Origin: Plantago elongata
Taxonomy: Eukaryota; Streptophyta; Magnoliopsida; Lamiales; Plantaginaceae
DNA length: 64,000 nucleotides
Assembly (NCBI GenBank): GCA_036897095.1
Contig: JAYMSP010000101.1
Coordinates: 19,965 to 83,964 of the forward strand
Direction of reading: 5' to 3'
Shown piece after piece: positions 1 through 14,031 of this stretch. The notes below the pieces were generated by a model. That model had not been told where the DNA came from. It did no database searches and saw only the letters and a program-made list of their open reading frames with translations. Within the stretch, counting starts at the first letter, position 1, and every line of letters begins with the position of its first letter. The position numbers and the translations under genes are program-made.

Positions 1-2459
1 CTGGAAATTATATTGCACTTATAAAGTTTACCTCTAGTACTTAGGATACTATTATACTCGAGTTTTTCTATAAGAGTAAATTAGTATAAAAAGGAAGGGA
101 TACACCTCTTTATTTATATCTGTATGCATTTGATAAGTATAGAAATACTTAAGCAAGTACTTCATTATTTATGCTATGCCTTATCTTTAAGGATAAGATA
201 GAGTGGCTCCTAGAATTACTAGTAAAGCCATTTTTTTTTATATTATAGCTCGGGAAGACAACATAAATTAATTATATTTATAAGTATTCTTAAGTGAGCC
301 TTTCTTTATAAGATAGAGGGTATACAATTCCTTTCTTAAGTCTTAAGCACCCCTTGTTATATAGGAATAATATAGACTTACTAATTAAAAATGGCACTTT
401 ACTTTATAATATAGAATACTTGTAGATATTGCACCGTTATCCTTTTTTTAGTTAAAGATATAATCTGAAAGAGGGCTTACTAAGTTTATCCTATAATACT
501 TTTATAAAAGAGTAATTGCCTGCTTAGCATAAGAGGCTGATTTAATATTCCCTTACATATGTACTAATCTAGTATACTTAAGAAACACATTTATCTTAGA
601 GAGCTTCGGAGTACTTACACTAAAAAAATATTCTAAATTTGTAGGAACGGAAAGTTCTCTTTAATACAATTATGGCCTAACTCTCTTTATAATTAAGAAG
701 AGCTTCTCCTTATAAATAAATCTTATAAAGTGTTAGGCGTATTATATTATAAAGGCACCTTCTCTAATAGTAATAACTTGTTAATTAATTCCTCCCTAAG
801 TCTTATCTATTATAAAATAATGCATGCTTAAAAGGGTACTTTATTTCTACCATATATAAAGGCATAACTCTATAGGCAAGTATTAAATCCAATTTAAGTA
901 TAATTGTGCAAGAAGCCCTTCCTTCTATAATTTAAGGGGAGATAAAAAAAACTCGTGCTCCAATAGTATAGACCTCTATTATTTATTAGAACTCTTAAAG
1001 TTAAGTTACTTGTCTAAAGACTACTCTTCTAGTAAAAATGTTGTATAAATATACTCATATAAAAAGGCATGTTTATTTGCTAATATAGAATAACTAAAGT
1101 ATTAATTTATACGCGTCAGTGAGTATTTCCTCTCTTATGTTAGGTAAAAAAATTAAGTCCCTGCATAATTAAATAAGACAAGCTGCCTCTTTTTAGTAAG
1201 TAAATTCAAACTTTAAAACTATCCATAGTAAATATAGGGTCGAAATATCTTACACAATCTCTCTAGTAGCACTTATAAGATTGTTGGTTTATATTAATAC
1301 AGTAGTATTTATGGCATAACTTTAGTTAATATTTCTAGTTTATTCAGTTTATTAAGAAAGCAATTTAATTATAAGATAATAGTTTAATTATTAGAAAGAG
1401 TCTATAGTTTTACTCTATATAATATTTAATGAAGAGTTGAGAGTAAGAAATTGTATATGAACTTAATCACTTTACCAAAGAGTACTCAGTAAGGGTGTAT
1501 TACTCTCCCAGCTTTTTTTATAAAAAAATAAGCAAATCTACCCCTAAGACTACTTTTTCTTAATAAATATTCTAATTTTCTAAATTAATGGGAGAGGATA
1601 ACACTCCTTTTATAAATAAATACCTTGGGGTAGAAAGCACAAGTGTATTTCTTAACTAGATTTGTATTTAAATAAAAGGGTGCACCTTTAGAGTACTCAT
1701 TATTAAAAGGAAAGGTTACTTACATAAAATAGCTCGTAGTAAGGGTTCATAAATTAAAGTACTAATAAAGGGTGTAAATAACTTAAGCATTGACATATAG
1801 AAAAAGGTTCTTAGTACTTTAGCCCTAAAAATGACACAAATATTTGTGTAATAAATAAAAGTATACGGATTTAAGGATAAGGGTGAACTCCTACCTCTAG
1901 TAGTGAGTTATTTGCTAAAGTATTACTTATAAAAGATATAATAAATACATAGCTTGCTAAAATAATAAGCATAAAATATAAATAAAATAGTAGAAGAAAT
2001 TAGACACACTTTTACTAACGTGTTAAAATTTTTGCTGGGGTATTTACTGTAACTCTATAAGGGGTAAAAACTAACTTTCTTTTAGTTAAATACAGCTTAA
2101 TATGTAAGCACCCTTACCTGCTTCAAGATATTTATACGTGATGATTTATACTACTATTTCTTAAAAAATGTTAGATAATTTCCAAGGAGAGATTTATCTT
2201 GCAAAGCTTCTTAATAATTATAAAATACAAAGATCACTCTAAAGCAGGAGTACTATCTCTAAGGGTTAGCTATTTATAAGGGAAAAGGAGGCATAGATAT
2301 TTTATATTATTTAAATTAATAAGAGCTCTATAAAGCAAGGATAACTATGAAGTAAAAGATACTAAGCAACTACGTGTTCATATCTTATTAAGAGGGGAAG
2401 AACTCCTGCCGGATATAAAGTATATCTGAAGTCACCTATTTTAAGATAGAATATAAGCA

Positions 2460-2491
2460 TTCTTTACTAAAACTATAGTTTTAGTAAAGAA
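2460..2491. repeat. perfect 32-bp palindrome
   Basis: The two 16-base halves are exact reverse complements, centred on ACTA/TAGT, with no loop. It can form a cruciform or a hairpin in a transcript. It lies in texture A with no gene nearby. Its function is unknown. Confidence 0.9.
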
Positions 2492-5400
2492 GGATAAGAT
2501 AGTATTGAGACTCTATCATTTTATAATGGTATAAAAAGTATTCCCCTAAAAAGCTCCTTTCTATTATTAATTTAAATAGTTAGATTAAGCTACCTGTGCA
2601 TATATTTTCTTTCTAAGGGGTTACTTCATCTAAGTAAAAGAGGATGTATTCTTTTTCCTTAATACTCTACAAGCTTTAATTGCTTGGCTTTAGGTGCAAG
2701 AATATAAGTCTTCTCTTTTATAGTTACAAATATAGGAGTACTCTTAGTCATAACTCTTCTTAAAGGTAAGGGGCTACTCTATCATCAGCATATATTTATA
2801 AAATAGCACATAGAGGGAAGAAGTGTACTCTCCTTTAATTTAGAATTAACCAAGCTTTATATATTATTAAATTATAAGAGAAGATGTATACTGTTAATAT
2901 GCGCAGCGCAATATATAAATATAATTAGAAAATGAAAATACCCTTAATTTGTCAAGAGTTTTGAATTACTCTTGCTTACAATTAATTATTTAATACTTAT
3001 ATTTTATGCATGCTCTTTTTAAGAAGTCTTTACTATATAGAAGGGGGAATACCTCAATTTACATTTTGTAACTAGAAAGCGAAGAGCTTATTAAGGAGTT
3101 AGCTTAATTATTTTATAGATATATGTCTTAGTTAGGCATAGAGGAATGAATTTAAATGGAAGTAATTTGCGCAAGTTTTAGACTATACACTTGTTAATAA
3201 ATATTTGGTTTATACATTAAGCTGTAGTTAGATATTTATTCTAGGTAGTTTCATCATAACATTTTATAAATTAAGCATTAAAATAGCTTCTCACTAGAAT
3301 AAATATGGTCAAGTACCTTTCATAGAGTTCTATAACTATTATAATAAAACCCTATAATATTTAATAAAGTATACTAAGAGGGATAACTCTTTCCTTTTAA
3401 GTATATTTACTAGAGAAGTATGAAGAGAAATCTTAAATAAATAAGCTATAAATTATATGAATTCCTTTGCTATAACGAGTTCTTAAAATCCCTCCTTATA
3501 AATAATTTTAAATAATTCTATAACTTATAAAAGAGTGTTTATGTATATCCTTCCTATTGTATAATTTCCTACAAATAGATTTACATTGACTCTAAGATTT
3601 CTCTTCAGAGGGATAAAGAAAGAGATCTTTTAACTAAAACAGTATTTAGGGTAAAGAGTACTTATGATTCTACCTTAAATTTTTTAGCTATGATACACTA
3701 AAGGAAAACCTATTCGCCCCTAATAAAGTATATAAATCATAGATCTTACTCAAATAGAATGTCCTTATACTAAAGAGCTCTTGAAAAGTGTATAGACAGT
3801 CCTTTCTTCTCTTTAAGCAATTATTAATTAAATAAAGTTAACTTAATTATTTCTAGTTAAGTAAGATAGAACTTATGCTTTCCTTGAACTTAAGTATAAT
3901 GTATAAATTATGGTTTAGAGACTATGTCTCCCTATAGATTACTAGTAGAATAAATATGAGATATCACTGGTACACTTGCTCTAGATATAGTAAATAAAAT
4001 CTTTTACTACTTGAGAATAATTATACTTTATAAGGATATTACCTAGAGAATTTGCGTTATAAATGCTACTTTAGTAAATTAAACACTTTTATATAATTAA
4101 AGTCTTCCTTAAAACTTTAATTATATACATACTTATACGTCTTCCTTCTAGTTTCTAACGTAAAGTGTACGCTCTTATAAATTATTATACATATATTTAT
4201 CTTGCTATATATATAATTAAGCAATAGCCTCTTACAAAGTATACTTAGGGTGTGTAGGAATAAACTGCTTCTTTCTTAGTTAACTGAATAAAAGAGTAGT
4301 GCTTAATTATAAGGTTCTGCGTTAAGTCTCATGAGTTACTCTATAGAAGAGTATTCTAGAATTTTATATAATAATTAGTCTTAGACACAATTATATTTTT
4401 AATAATAGGGTAATGAACAATACATGTTATTAAAGGTAAAAGAAGCGCATTATTTTATTTAAATGTTAAGGAATAGGGGGCACCCCTTACTAAGAAGTGT
4501 AGTTATAATGTTATTATATATTATACTAAATAAGAGATACTTTTATTTCAACTAACTTCTCGAGCCTTAACTATTAAAGTATTTTAGCAAGCACTTAGAT
4601 TCTCAAGTGATAATTCTTAGGTGCAAGAGTAGTCTTCTCCCCTAAAGTAGTGGTTCTATATCCAAAATATACTTCAAGTTATGTATCTTTAATAAAGCAA
4701 GCTTACATATTTATTTAAATAAGAGTTTGTTAGATACAATTTCATGATCATATATATGCTAAGTCAAGTCTAAAAGTTATCTAGAAGGTTTAAAGACAAT
4801 TGTATACTTAAGAGTTATCCTTAATTGTATGCTACTCCCTTAAAATAAGTGTACCTTTACTTTAATAATAAAAGATATAGCAGTATACTTTTCCTATATT
4901 ATGTGCCTTTATAAATATGCCTTTCTTTGTCTTGAGTATGGGCACTTATACAAGTATATAGTTTTTCAGGAGTAATCCTAGAGACCTCTTTTAACTATAG
5001 AATAATACTTAAGTTCTTTCAGGAATCCATAATTCTAGAATACTTTCTTTGAGTTAATTAAATATTCGAGAATTCTAGTAAGATACTCCCTTTATACTCC
5101 AGCAATTTATGAAATAGCAGAAGCGTATATAGCATAAAGGTATGCTCTAGTAACTCACTCGGGTAAAAGGTATTCGTACAAGACTTTTTATAAAAAATAT
5201 GCAGAGACTTCTAGAAAGCTTAAGTCTTTCATGATATAATTTAATATTCTCTAAAGAACTTAAACGTTTATTTATTAAAATATATCTTGCTATAATAGAG
5301 CTCTAAACTAAAACTTTCTTATTTATATCTATTTGGGATTCTACTATTCGCTCTTGTTATATACGCTTACATATTTATGTCTTAATTGCCTATAAAAGTA

Positions 5401-8400
5401 CTCTAGTATAGATCTTAGTAATAAATGATTGAGTCTTAATCAGTTACTCTCATAATTACACTTTACTCCTGTAAGATTTTATACAAATATATGTACTTAA
5501 ATAACTTAACCTGTTTATCTAGCTAAGTTATACTTTAGCGTAGAGAAGACTCTATTTAAACATTAAGGAGTTGCTGATGGAAAGTCTTTAATATAAATCT
5601 ATACCGATGAATAACTATTTCTTTTGAAATAATCTATACTATTTAAGCGCTAAGGGAAAGGTCACGTAGACTATATCTTTCTTAAAGGTAAGAATAATTT
5701 ATAAGCACTTGCCAAGTTCTTTGTATAAATTATAAGAGACGTGCTTCTTTTCCTTTGCCCCTAAATACTTAGAACAATTAAATATATCATAAACTAGTTA
5801 GAAACGGCACTTGTTATACTTAAGAAATTCTTTAAAAGTAGGTACTAGTATCTTTTCTTTTCCTATAAAAGTGTTTTGCTTGAGTTTTATCTATATAAAA
5901 TTTTTAATAAATAATAGGTTTTAAATTAAAGTATTTATTTTCATATTTAACATATTAGGGTCTCTTGAAAAGTTTATACTTATATCTTATATTATGCAAT
6001 TATAGTAATAGAGATTTATGCAAAATACGTTTTTATTAATCCCTACGAGCCATAAGAATCTTGATTTATAAGGGTTACATGTAATTATTTAAAACGACCG
6101 TATTTCTATATAGTTCTATATAGTTAAGTACGTTCTTCTATAAAATAGGCGCATATATATATATATTAGAAATGCGCGAGGAATGCATATTATATAAGAC
6201 TAAAAGTAAAGATCTAAAGTCTAACTACAAAGTAGTAAGGGGAAGCATCTTATTACTTTATTTAAGAATTATGGCTTAAGAAGTATCCTAGTGTGACATT
6301 TCTTACTCTTCTATAAAGGTACAAGGAAAGGTTAATCTCCTATTTCTATAAAGTATACTAGATAAAAGTACTTCCTATAACAGATACTTTTAAAAGAGGC
6401 ACGAACAAGTGACTACTACACCTATCAAAGTAAAGCATTAATATTAAGGGAGAATTACTTTTGTATATTCTAACTTAGTATACTATACTTATAGAGCTAG
6501 AGGTGTTAAGTTCTTACTTCTAAAATTATACGAGAAGGATATGCTACTCTCTTAATACTAATTTTATGTAGATTTACTGCGCTGCATACTTTACAACTTT
6601 AATGGGTTAGACTCGCTTATTAAAGAAGGAAAGGGTACTTACTCTTAGATAAAGGTATTCGCGGGAAAGGTGTGTAGCTGTATACTTTAGTTATATAACT
6701 TCTTAAGTCATAGTTATCTAGTAAGGTGATAGGTATAAAAACTCCCTTATAATTTATCTTTTTTTATAAAAGCAGTAACCCTATTATTTATAAAGTGCTC
6801 CCTATGTGTTTATGTAAATCATTTAAAAAATTATTTAAGGCACGAGTATAATAAACTCCATAAGTTTAAGGGGTTGCTTAGATAACCATATTATTATAAC
6901 AAATTACTATAACAACGGTACCTTTTAAGAACGCCATCTAGGAAATAAATACCTCTCACTATAAGAAATACTGCTTAGTAAGAGGCAAACAATATCTTCT
7001 TCTCTAATAACTTTCATGTTTTCTAAAGAGCGCCCCTCTTATGTAAGCTATAGATTTATAAGTATAGTATAACCATAGTCTTTGGTAGTAGCTAATCTTA
7101 ATAAAGTATTCGCATATAAGGAAAGGGCGCGCTTCTCTTCTTCCTCTAAGAAATTATTATATAGTCAAGGGGTAAATACTAGCCCTAGCTTTGCAATTAA
7201 AGTATGCCTAGTAAAAAGATGGGTATGGGGCTATAAGTTTTAGTTACTTATAAGTCAGTTACTCTATTATATAAATATAAAAGTTACTACGTTCATATAT
7301 TCGTTATAAGAAGATACTCCTATCCTTGAGTATTAAAAGAATTTAGTAAATAAATATTACTACTTAAGAGAGTAACATATCCATTTAGAATATACTTAAT
7401 TTAAATTACTAGAAATAGAACATACCCTTTGTTGTACTATAAAGCTGGAGTAAAAAATATATATATATTACATAGAATGTCTTAAACATACTTAGAGTCT
7501 CCCTCATATCTAGTCTAGTATAACTTTTAGTGAGGTATAGTACCTTCCTTTTATAATGTTTACCCTTACCCATCAAGCTATACATTTAGAGTAGTTCCTT
7601 AAGCCTTAATTATTATATAATAAAATATTATTTATATAACCGTAGTATTATACCCCTTCCTTTATTTTATAATTTATGAAAAGTATACTAGAAGCAATCT
7701 TATAAGCATAGAAGGAAAAATTTTTTAAACTATAAATATAAAAGATGTAAAATTACCTAAAGAACAAAGAACTCAATCTTTTTTTGTTAAAGAAGGTGCT
7801 TATAAGTTACTCCTAATATAATTAATGCTTTATAAGATACATATTTAAGAATACGTTTTGAAACTATAGCTATTTCTTAAGCTTACTTAAGTAAACAAGA
7901 ACCTTTCATCTTTTAAAATGTGGGTATACTAAGAGATCCCTTAATAAGGCACCCACCTTATATAACTATGGGTAGTAACTAGTGCACCCCATTATAGCCT
8001 TAAAACTTTTTAGATAAATATGTAAACTTAAGTCTTAAATAACTTATAAATGTGCATGCTCTAGAGAGACCTTATTTTAAAAGTATACTGGAAAGAAGCT
8101 TGTCCTTTCCTTTACCTATAATATATATATATGTATATATACACTACTTAGTTTAAATTATATATGCTGAGAGTATAGAGAATATTCTAATATTAACCCT
8201 TTATATGGGGCTATTATACAACTTATAGATATATTTGGCCTAAAAGAGTTGTCCTACTCCTTAGTCATTATATTTTATAAAAAAAGAATTAAGCATTTAC
8301 CTTATAATAAACCTAGTGATGCACCCTTTTTATAAGAACTGGGCAGCTTCAATTATTTATTTATTTGCTAGGGAGTGCGCTAGTAAGACTATTTTCTATT

Positions 8401-10992
8401 TAAAAAAAAAAGAGTTACTGAAGGAGAAAACTCTTTACTTAGTTCTTTATACAAACTATACTCTTTCCCTAATCACTAGTTATTAAGGAGGAGTGTACAC
8501 TCTCTCTATGCACTATGATATCTTTTAGTAAGCCATTAGTAAGATATAACTTTTCTATAATATAAATAAGCTTTAGTAGTAACTCGCTCTTATTATAAAA
8601 AAGGTTAAATACACAATTATAAAATATGTTTTAAGGTATACTTTATACAGTTTAAATTCATTAAAAAGGGAAGAAAATAATCACCCATGCAAGTTATTTA
8701 AGGTTTATCCATGAATTTTGCGTTCTAGATAGCTAGCTCCTACTTTGTAGCATACTTTAACAATTAAGTAGCTTTAGATTATACTCTTAATAAAGAATAG
8801 CCAATACTCCTCACAATATTCCCCAATACATATTTAAATGGCTTTTTTTAGTGAGTAAGCAACCTCTCTTATATGTAAGGAATAGCACTCTTTACTGTTT
8901 ATAATATAAAAGAGCATTTACTAAAAAAGTCTCCTCTATTACAAGATATTACTGAGAGTGTACTCACTTATCTCTTTTAATAAAGAGAGGGTATAACATA
9001 ATCTCGTAGAAGTCTATTACCTCTTCCCTTGACAAAGATTGTTTACTATTTATTTAGCTAAAGATTTACCAAGCGCTCTACATACTTTATAAACGTGAAG
9101 ACTTAAAGATACCTTCTTAAATACTTGTTGTGACTTAAGGATAACTACGTAATTATAATTATATAATACAAGAATCTCTTTAGACCTATCTTTATCTATA
9201 ACGGAAATAGTCCTGCTCTCTTTTAACTAAAAATAAGGTATATTACTTAGCAACTAACTATATAGTAATTTCTTCTTAGCTTTTATAAGCTACCTATTTA
9301 TATAAATATAAAGTATAGGAGTACTCTATTTAGAAAAATAACTGAGTAAGTCTTGATTATTTAATCCTAGTAATGGGCATAAATTTACCTTAGATCAATT
9401 ATAAGAAAGTAAGAAACTATCTTCTAGTAATGCATAAATATTAAGGGCTAAGCTGTTTTTATAAAGGGTAATGCCTCGAGCTAAACTTTAATTAGAGTTA
9501 GTTACAAAAGAAAATGCAGCTCTTGCTCTTTATAAAAAGATGCTAATAAAATACTCTCTTTTCTCTTGTTGTATAAAGGTGTAGCTACTATTTTCTATAA
9601 GTTTATAAATAAGTGCCCAATCTATTTTATAAAGTAGCATATTCTAGATATACCTCATCTATTACTAGTGAACTATAGTTTACCCTATATGGAGAATGTA
9701 TCTCTTAAAAATATAATATTGTAAGTGTCTTCTTAAGCAACTCGTGGGTGTACTCTAACCTTATTTACTACAAAGGATTATTAATGATTTATTTTGTTCA
9801 TACTTATCAAATATAAATAAAAGACTTGAATATGTAAGTAAGGACCTATTTATACATAGAGGAGAAATATATCTTATACTTTTGTTAAGAGAGTGTTACA
9901 ACAGGTATCTTGCTATGGTGCAATTCCTTATTACTAGATACATTATATGCTTAAGAAAGAAGATACTACAGGTGTGTAAACTAGGAGACGTATACTTTTT
10001 ATAGAACTATTATTGTCTTAAGTATTCCCTTAGATAATTTTGGGTAACTTAGAATAATTAAGTGCACCCCCTCTTCTATATTATGTATGAAAGAACTGTA
10101 GGAGACTCTACTAACTTATCAAATAATTAAGATTAGCCTATATATATTTAAGGAAATGACTATATAATATAGTAAACCTTTCTATAACGCAACATTTCTT
10201 TAGTAAAACATTGCGCAAATAAAGTTTTGAAGGTGGAATAAAGAGATTTATCCTTTATAAGCCTATATTTAAAGTAGGTTCTTAATACTAGTATATAAAA
10301 TTACATCCAATAAAACAAGCCTACTTATTAGTTCCATAGCAAAGAGCGCTCGCTAATATGCTTATATTTATAATGAATAGAGAGCTCTTCTTCGCTTATG
10401 TCAAGTTATTTACACAACCTAGTCACTTATTATTATTAAAAAGAAGGTAATACTCTAACAGTTTTGAGCAACTGAAGTATAAAAGTAATGTGTATATACT
10501 CATAGCCTTTTTTCTCACTTACATAATTATATAACACTAGTTAAAAGGTCTCTATTTAATATATATATATATTTTTTTTAGCAGCACTATAGAAGATAAT
10601 AGGGCACGCTTACGTATTATATATAAATAAATATTTAAGGGTATGTAATTATCAAGTATTATTAATATTAAGAAAAGTAATTATATCGTGAGTAGTTAAA
10701 GGACGTACACTTTTATATTTTTCTAAGTTATAAAGAGATTCTACTATATGCAATAAATATTTATAAGCTCTTAGAAAAGATAGTGTAGAGGCTTCTTTTA
10801 GTAAGTTACAGAGATAAAATTTATTACATTATACATACCTAAATAAATTATGTATATTAGATCTGTAAATAGATAGGATATCCTTTACCTTATATATAAT
10901 AATTTTAATAAAAAGATATTCTCTTATGTATTATCTCTGATGCTTTGGTTTATATTAGAAAGAGCTATGCACATATTACTCGATGACTCCTT

Positions 10993-11045
10993 TTTAGTTA
11001 AAGCTTTGCTATAGTAATAACTCTTATAGTAAAGCTTTAACTAAA
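10993..11045. repeat. near-perfect inverted repeat, 21-nt arms
   Basis: Arm 10993-11013 is the reverse complement of arm 11025-11045 except for one G/A difference, and an 11-nt spacer separates them. Both arms contain the AAGCTTT core. It sits near the right edge of the first texture A block, just before the switch to texture B. No gene or T-tract makes it look like a terminator. Confidence 0.85.
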
Positions 11046-12046
11046 TTATAAGCCGTGTATTAAGACACATAGGAGTTATCCTGCTATAGTGTTACTAAGA
11101 GTATTTGAGGCACACTCTTAGTAAAAGATTTTATTATAATATATAAGGGTAGCTCTCTTGTATAATTAAGGGATAGATACATTTCCTCTAGTACTGGATT
11201 CTAATGCAGCTCTTTTATAGTTAAGCATCCCTATTTTAGTATGTCAAGGTACGGGGCATTCTCCAATAAAATGGATCTTTATGATTGTAAATGTGTATTC
11301 TTCTTTAATACTTATAAGCAATAAGGTATTATCTCTATAGTAAATATGTGCAAAGGTACGAAGCAATCTTAAACCATAAATATGCAACACCATTTATAAG
11401 TTAACTAAGACATAGGGCTATAATTTCTTACATCTATGAGGAGTACTAGAATTCTGTTATAGTCTTTTTGTTACCCATGAAGTAGAAAAGAATTCACTAT
11501 GTGATCAAGATCTAATTATAGTTAACATAAATTAAGTATTAAGGAATACTTGCTAGATACAATTGTGTTAGGCTTCTTTGGTAGCTGCTGTAGTGTTATT
11601 AGTAACTTTTTTAAGCGTAATCATCTTATCTTAGATCTATTATGTTATTATTAATTATACATTTCATGTGTAAATTAGCATGATACTTAAAAGAAAGAAT
11701 GAACTCTTGTTTTATTAGTTAGTAAATGGCTTATAAAAAATACAAGTGTTCTTCGAAAAGCATACAAATTTCATACAGGAAACGTGCTCAAATCAAATAA
11801 GTATTATGCATAAGAGTGAACTATAAGACAACTGTGTATAAGTTAGCAGTGTAGTCGTTATATACTTAAGTAATAGGGCATGGGATATATGAATTCTGTA
11901 ATAAAAAATACTCTGTCAGAGTTTTGCCATTTCGTACTATGATTTTACTTTTTGACCTAGTGATATTATACACTCTTTCTTTCTGAGAGATAAGTTTACT
12001 AATAGTTTACTATAATTACTATAAATAATATATCTAGTTTTTCGCT

Positions 12047-12065
12047 GGGGGGTGAGGGGTTGAGG
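12047..12065 (+). other. G-rich tract
   Basis: Three G runs (six, four and two long) occur within 19 bases in otherwise AT-rich sequence. The run count is one short of a classic four-run G-quadruplex. It may be a small GC cluster of the sort found in some organellar spacers. Nothing adjacent suggests a role. Confidence 0.5.
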
Positions 12066-12821
12066 TTATTGCATCTTAAAAGATTATGACAAATTCAAAT
12101 TACCCCTGTGAGTCTCGTCGTTTTATGCTATACTATATTTAATATACGTTATAAACTAGGGCCTCCTTTATGAATTTGTCTAATTATTTATCTATTTTTT
12201 TTACTCTTTACACCTCATGTTTATTATACCACCTTAGTACGTGCTATCCTTATTGTAATACTTTCAAAAGTGTTTTTTGAAGTATTTCATTCATAAATAG
12301 AAAATAATAAACTATAAGATAATTTCCTTATGTTTGCTTAAGTTTTGTGCTTAAGAAGTAGTTGACTTAACTAAGACATGTTGTTATATTTATTGAGTCA
12401 TTGCTAGCTAACTTATATATAATTTCTTACCCACGCAGTTACTCAGCCCACTAAGTTCTCTATAATTACTTAATAAATTTACTTTAAGAACTAACTCCTT
12501 GAGAAATACCCAACAAATACTAAGGCTCGCTCTAACCGAAAAAGGATGGTAAAGGAAACCCTATGTTTTTGTTTTTTTATCTTACTTGACATTTTCTAGT
12601 ACATGAAGTAAGAACTATTATAAGTTAACATACTTAGATACTAAGATCACCTTTATGTTCTGTAAGATTATTAATTCTATACTCCCTTGCCTAGACAAGC
12701 TCATCATGCTTGCAGGATCTTTAGTAACATTTTATAGTAGATACTAGTTTTATTACATAAAATACACTTAACTAAAGCATGGTAATATTGTATACTTTCT
12801 ATTTTTGGGGTACCATATCAT

Positions 12822-12858
12822 ATTCATTTAATATATATATATATATTATAAAATGAAT
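12822..12858. repeat. (AT)8 microsatellite inside an inverted repeat
   Basis: An uninterrupted AT run at 12831-12846 is flanked by 8-nt inverted arms at 12822-12829 and 12851-12858. The unit could extrude as a cruciform. No other function is visible. Confidence 0.8.
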
Positions 12859-14031
12859 TATATAATATTTATAGTAAAATAAAACATACTTTGATGAAAT
12901 ATAAATGGCTGCAAAGTAAAGGTACTCTAGACTCTAGTTGTTAAGGACTACTAAAGAATTCTAGTCTATAAGAGCGTTTCTGAGGTAAAAAAAAAGAAAA
13001 TACTACTTGCTTTTATAAAGTAACATGGTATAAGGAATAGAGCAAACCATAAATAGGAAAAGAAGTAAAGAAAATAACCTTAGGAATGTTCTCGAGTCCT
13101 TTCACTTACAAGTGATCCGCTCAAGTATTTTTAGAGTAAAACCATTTATTAACCATTAAGTAAAAAATATAGAATTTCGAAAATATTAAAAAAAAACTTG
13201 TTAGTGCCTACAAGGGTATTTATATAGGGCTAAAGAAAAAGTTGAATATTTCATGTAGTATATCTATATTATTTACTAAGAACTATAAAAATATAGAAAT
13301 ACGTATATAACAATAATATGATCTTGCTGCTGTGACTTTAATGCACCCTATATTATTATTATTATACTAGAGGGGTATGTCTTAATCTAATTTACTATAA
13401 TGTTTTCTTTATTAACGTAGGACCTTATAGTTAGTAAAAGAGTTACTCCTCTACTCTACAAAAAGCAATGAAATATATTGGTTACTTGATGACTGCTGTA
13501 TTATTTCTAAGCTCAGTTGTGAGTGCACTACACATACCTAAGTATATTTATCTTTGATGAAAGATTTTTCTAAGTTTATACTAATCTAACCCTATAAATA
13601 AATAAAGGAAACTTAAGGCAAAGACCTAACAAAGTTATCTCAAATCCTACCTAGTACATATAGTATATAATTAGTTTTTTTAATGTTTTTCTCCTGTGAT
13701 GTGAGTACGCTTATAATGGAGTTACTTTTTTTTATTAAATGTAAATGAAAGCTTTAAGTTCTTCTTAAGTTAACTTACATAGATGTGTATTTACGTAGCA
13801 TACTTACTTAATGTAATAGTTTATAATAGAATTTGCTATGAAAGATATATATCAAACCATAATAATGAAAAGATATGAGGATTACGCGTAGAAGGTATTT
13901 TAGATAGAGTTATATGAGTGAGTAAGTAAATCGTTTGTTTGTAGGTTATTAAGTACTGATTCATTAGGTAGGACTTTGTGTAGGTTAGTAGAGTATGGCT
14001 TCTATTTTAGGTAATAAGCTCTATTTCAAAA

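Larger units (their letters stand above)
1..11300. other. gene-free AT-rich stretch, texture A
   Basis: I see no gene here. The sequence alternates short purine runs and short pyrimidine runs separated by TA-rich linkers, and CpA and TpG steps are scarce. This looks the same in the other texture A blocks. Perfect or near-perfect palindromes occur, listed separately. There is also a 14-base AT microsatellite at 6153-6166. The right edge is gradual: CpA/TpG-containing words become common between about 11,200 and 11,340. The texture could come from RIP-type mutation or be the native composition of an organellar spacer. Confidence 0.6.
11300..14031. other. gene-free stretch, texture B, left of rRNA piece
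   Basis: I see no gene. Dinucleotide use changes here: CpA and TpG become about as common as ApG and CpT. A G-rich tract lies at 12047-12065 and an AT microsatellite inside an inverted repeat at 12822-12858. I looked here for the LSU segment that should precede the rRNA piece (the helix 69 region) and for group I or group II intron core motifs, and found neither by eye. Confidence 0.5.

Noticed and set aside
6898-6935. ACTATAAC..CGGTACCT, similar to LSU helix 69, which should precede the rRNA piece
   Set aside because: Only scattered short words match, the loop has extra bases, it lies 7 kb away in texture A, and no flanking rRNA is present.
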